From positions 1 to 7,306 of the forward strand of contig CAAGHX010000195.1 in the NCBI GenBank assembly GCA_900769745.1: DNA of 7,306 nt, given 5' to 3'. The stretch is from an uncultured Alistipes sp. (GTDB lineage: Bacteria > Bacteroidota > Bacteroidia > Bacteroidales > Rikenellaceae). Positions 6,926-7,306 of this stretch are shown here, in pieces. The translations under genes were made by a program, and so were the position numbers. Below the pieces are notes generated by a model. It made no database searches, had not been told where the DNA came from, and worked only from the letters and a program-made list of their open reading frames with translations. Numbering within the stretch: the stretch's first letter is position 1; every line of letters begins with the position of its first letter.

Positions 6926-7306
6926 ATGAGAAATAAATTCACTACACTAACATCTACGGCAGTACCTCTGCCCATCGAGAACATCGACACCGACCAGATT
7001 ATCCCCGCACGCTTCCTGAAGGCGACAACACGCGAGGGTTTTGGCGAGAATCTCTTCCGCGACTGGCGTTACGACAAGGATGGCCAGCCTAAGGCCGACT
7101 TTGTGATGAACTCACCCATCTATGGTGGCGAGATTTTGGTTGCAGGTAAGAACTTCGGCTGCGGCTAAAGCCGTGAGCACGCCGCTTGGGCTATCGATGG
7201 CGCAGGTTATCGTGCTGTGGTCTCGAGCTTCTTTGCTGACATCTTCCGCAACAACGCTCTGAACAACGGTCTGTTGCCAGTAACTGTTAGCGAGCAGATG
7301 TTGGCC
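6926..7306 (+). pseudogene. leuD: 3-isopropylmalate dehydratase small subunit, interrupted by in-frame TAA (3' end outside window)
   Basis: LeuD supplies the swivelling domain of isopropylmalate isomerase that completes the LeuC active site. The frame from 6926 begins like typical Bacteroidetes LeuD (TDQIIPARFLK at about 22-32, TTREGFGENLFRDW, then ILVAGKNFGCG ending at residue 80). Codon 81 (7166-7168) is TAA. The same frame continues as SREHAAWAI, then VVSSFFADIFRNNALNN and LLPVTVSEQMLA to the window edge at codon 127, all typical LeuD. The expected residue at codon 81 is Ser of the substrate-binding GSSREH motif, and TCA to TAA is one base change. The 80-residue product lacks the SREH segment and over half of the usual roughly 200 residues, so it should be inactive. 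No frame shift accompanies the stop and no nearby restart codon preserves the motif. A sequencing or assembly error is a real alternative to a true pseudogene. Confidence 0.88.
7166..7168 (+). other. Premature in-frame TAA inside the LeuD active-site motif
   Basis: This TAA separates NFGCG from SREH, where LeuD proteins have an uninterrupted G-S-S-R-E-H. TAA also ends ilvD, ilvB, ilvC, leuA and leuC here, so the codon is an ordinary stop in this genome and a changed genetic code does not explain it. A C-to-A change at 7167 from the serine codon TCA is the simplest origin. Confidence 0.85.

Noticed and set aside
6912..6929. Five-codon frame (MNIQL) whose TGA overlaps the leuD ATG
   Set aside because: It could couple leuD translation to leuC, but it is too short to separate from chance and has no supporting initiation signal.
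7160..7176. Small inverted repeat CGGC-TAAA-GCCG around the leuD stop, as a possible recoding or read-through signal
   Set aside because: The stem is only 4 strong pairs plus wobbles and would exist with a serine codon there too; TAA is not a selenocysteine or known programmed read-through codon in this context, and it ends most other genes in the window.

Overview
The window is a single block of plus-strand branched-chain amino acid biosynthesis genes in the order ilvD (3' end only), ilvB, ilvN, ilvC, leuA, leuC, leuD (5' part, interrupted by a stop codon). Every gene is assigned from conserved motifs in its translation. I see no RNA genes, mobile elements, long repeats or CRISPR arrays. The protein sequences suggest the Bacteroidetes, most likely Bacteroidales: the ketol-acid reductoisomerase is the form with a GYGVQGPGQ nucleotide loop, LeuA and LeuC look Bacteroidales-like, GC content is close to 50 percent, and starts are preceded by A/T-rich sequence rather than Shine-Dalgarno motifs. 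I cannot fix the genus from sequence alone.

Layout: 1-447 is the C-terminal part of dihydroxy-acid dehydratase. At 508-2241 and 2270-2806 are the large and small subunits of acetolactate synthase. A 78-base gap with a short hairpin and an A-rich leader precedes ilvC (2885-3931), whose codon use looks more expression-optimised than its neighbours. An 80-base gap with a strong GC-rich hairpin (3955-3985) separates the ilv half from the leu half. leuA (4012-5508) and leuC (5512-6906) are almost contiguous, and leuD starts at 6926.

Together IlvBN, IlvC and IlvD turn pyruvate (or pyruvate plus 2-oxobutyrate) into the 2-oxo acids of valine and isoleucine. LeuA and LeuCD then take 2-oxoisovalerate towards leucine. 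The next enzyme, LeuB, and the transaminase are not in the window.

The most notable point is in leuD. Codon 81 is TAA in the conserved NFGCG-S-SREH active-site segment, where a serine is expected. The same frame continues as convincing LeuD sequence for 46 more codons to the window edge. This is either a real nonsense mutation that breaks isopropylmalate isomerase or a sequence error. LeuA also carries Ala in place of Gly in its otherwise highly conserved metal-site motif (LRDAEQ instead of LRDGEQ). I see no novel defence, mobile or regulatory system here; apart from these points it is a housekeeping biosynthetic locus.
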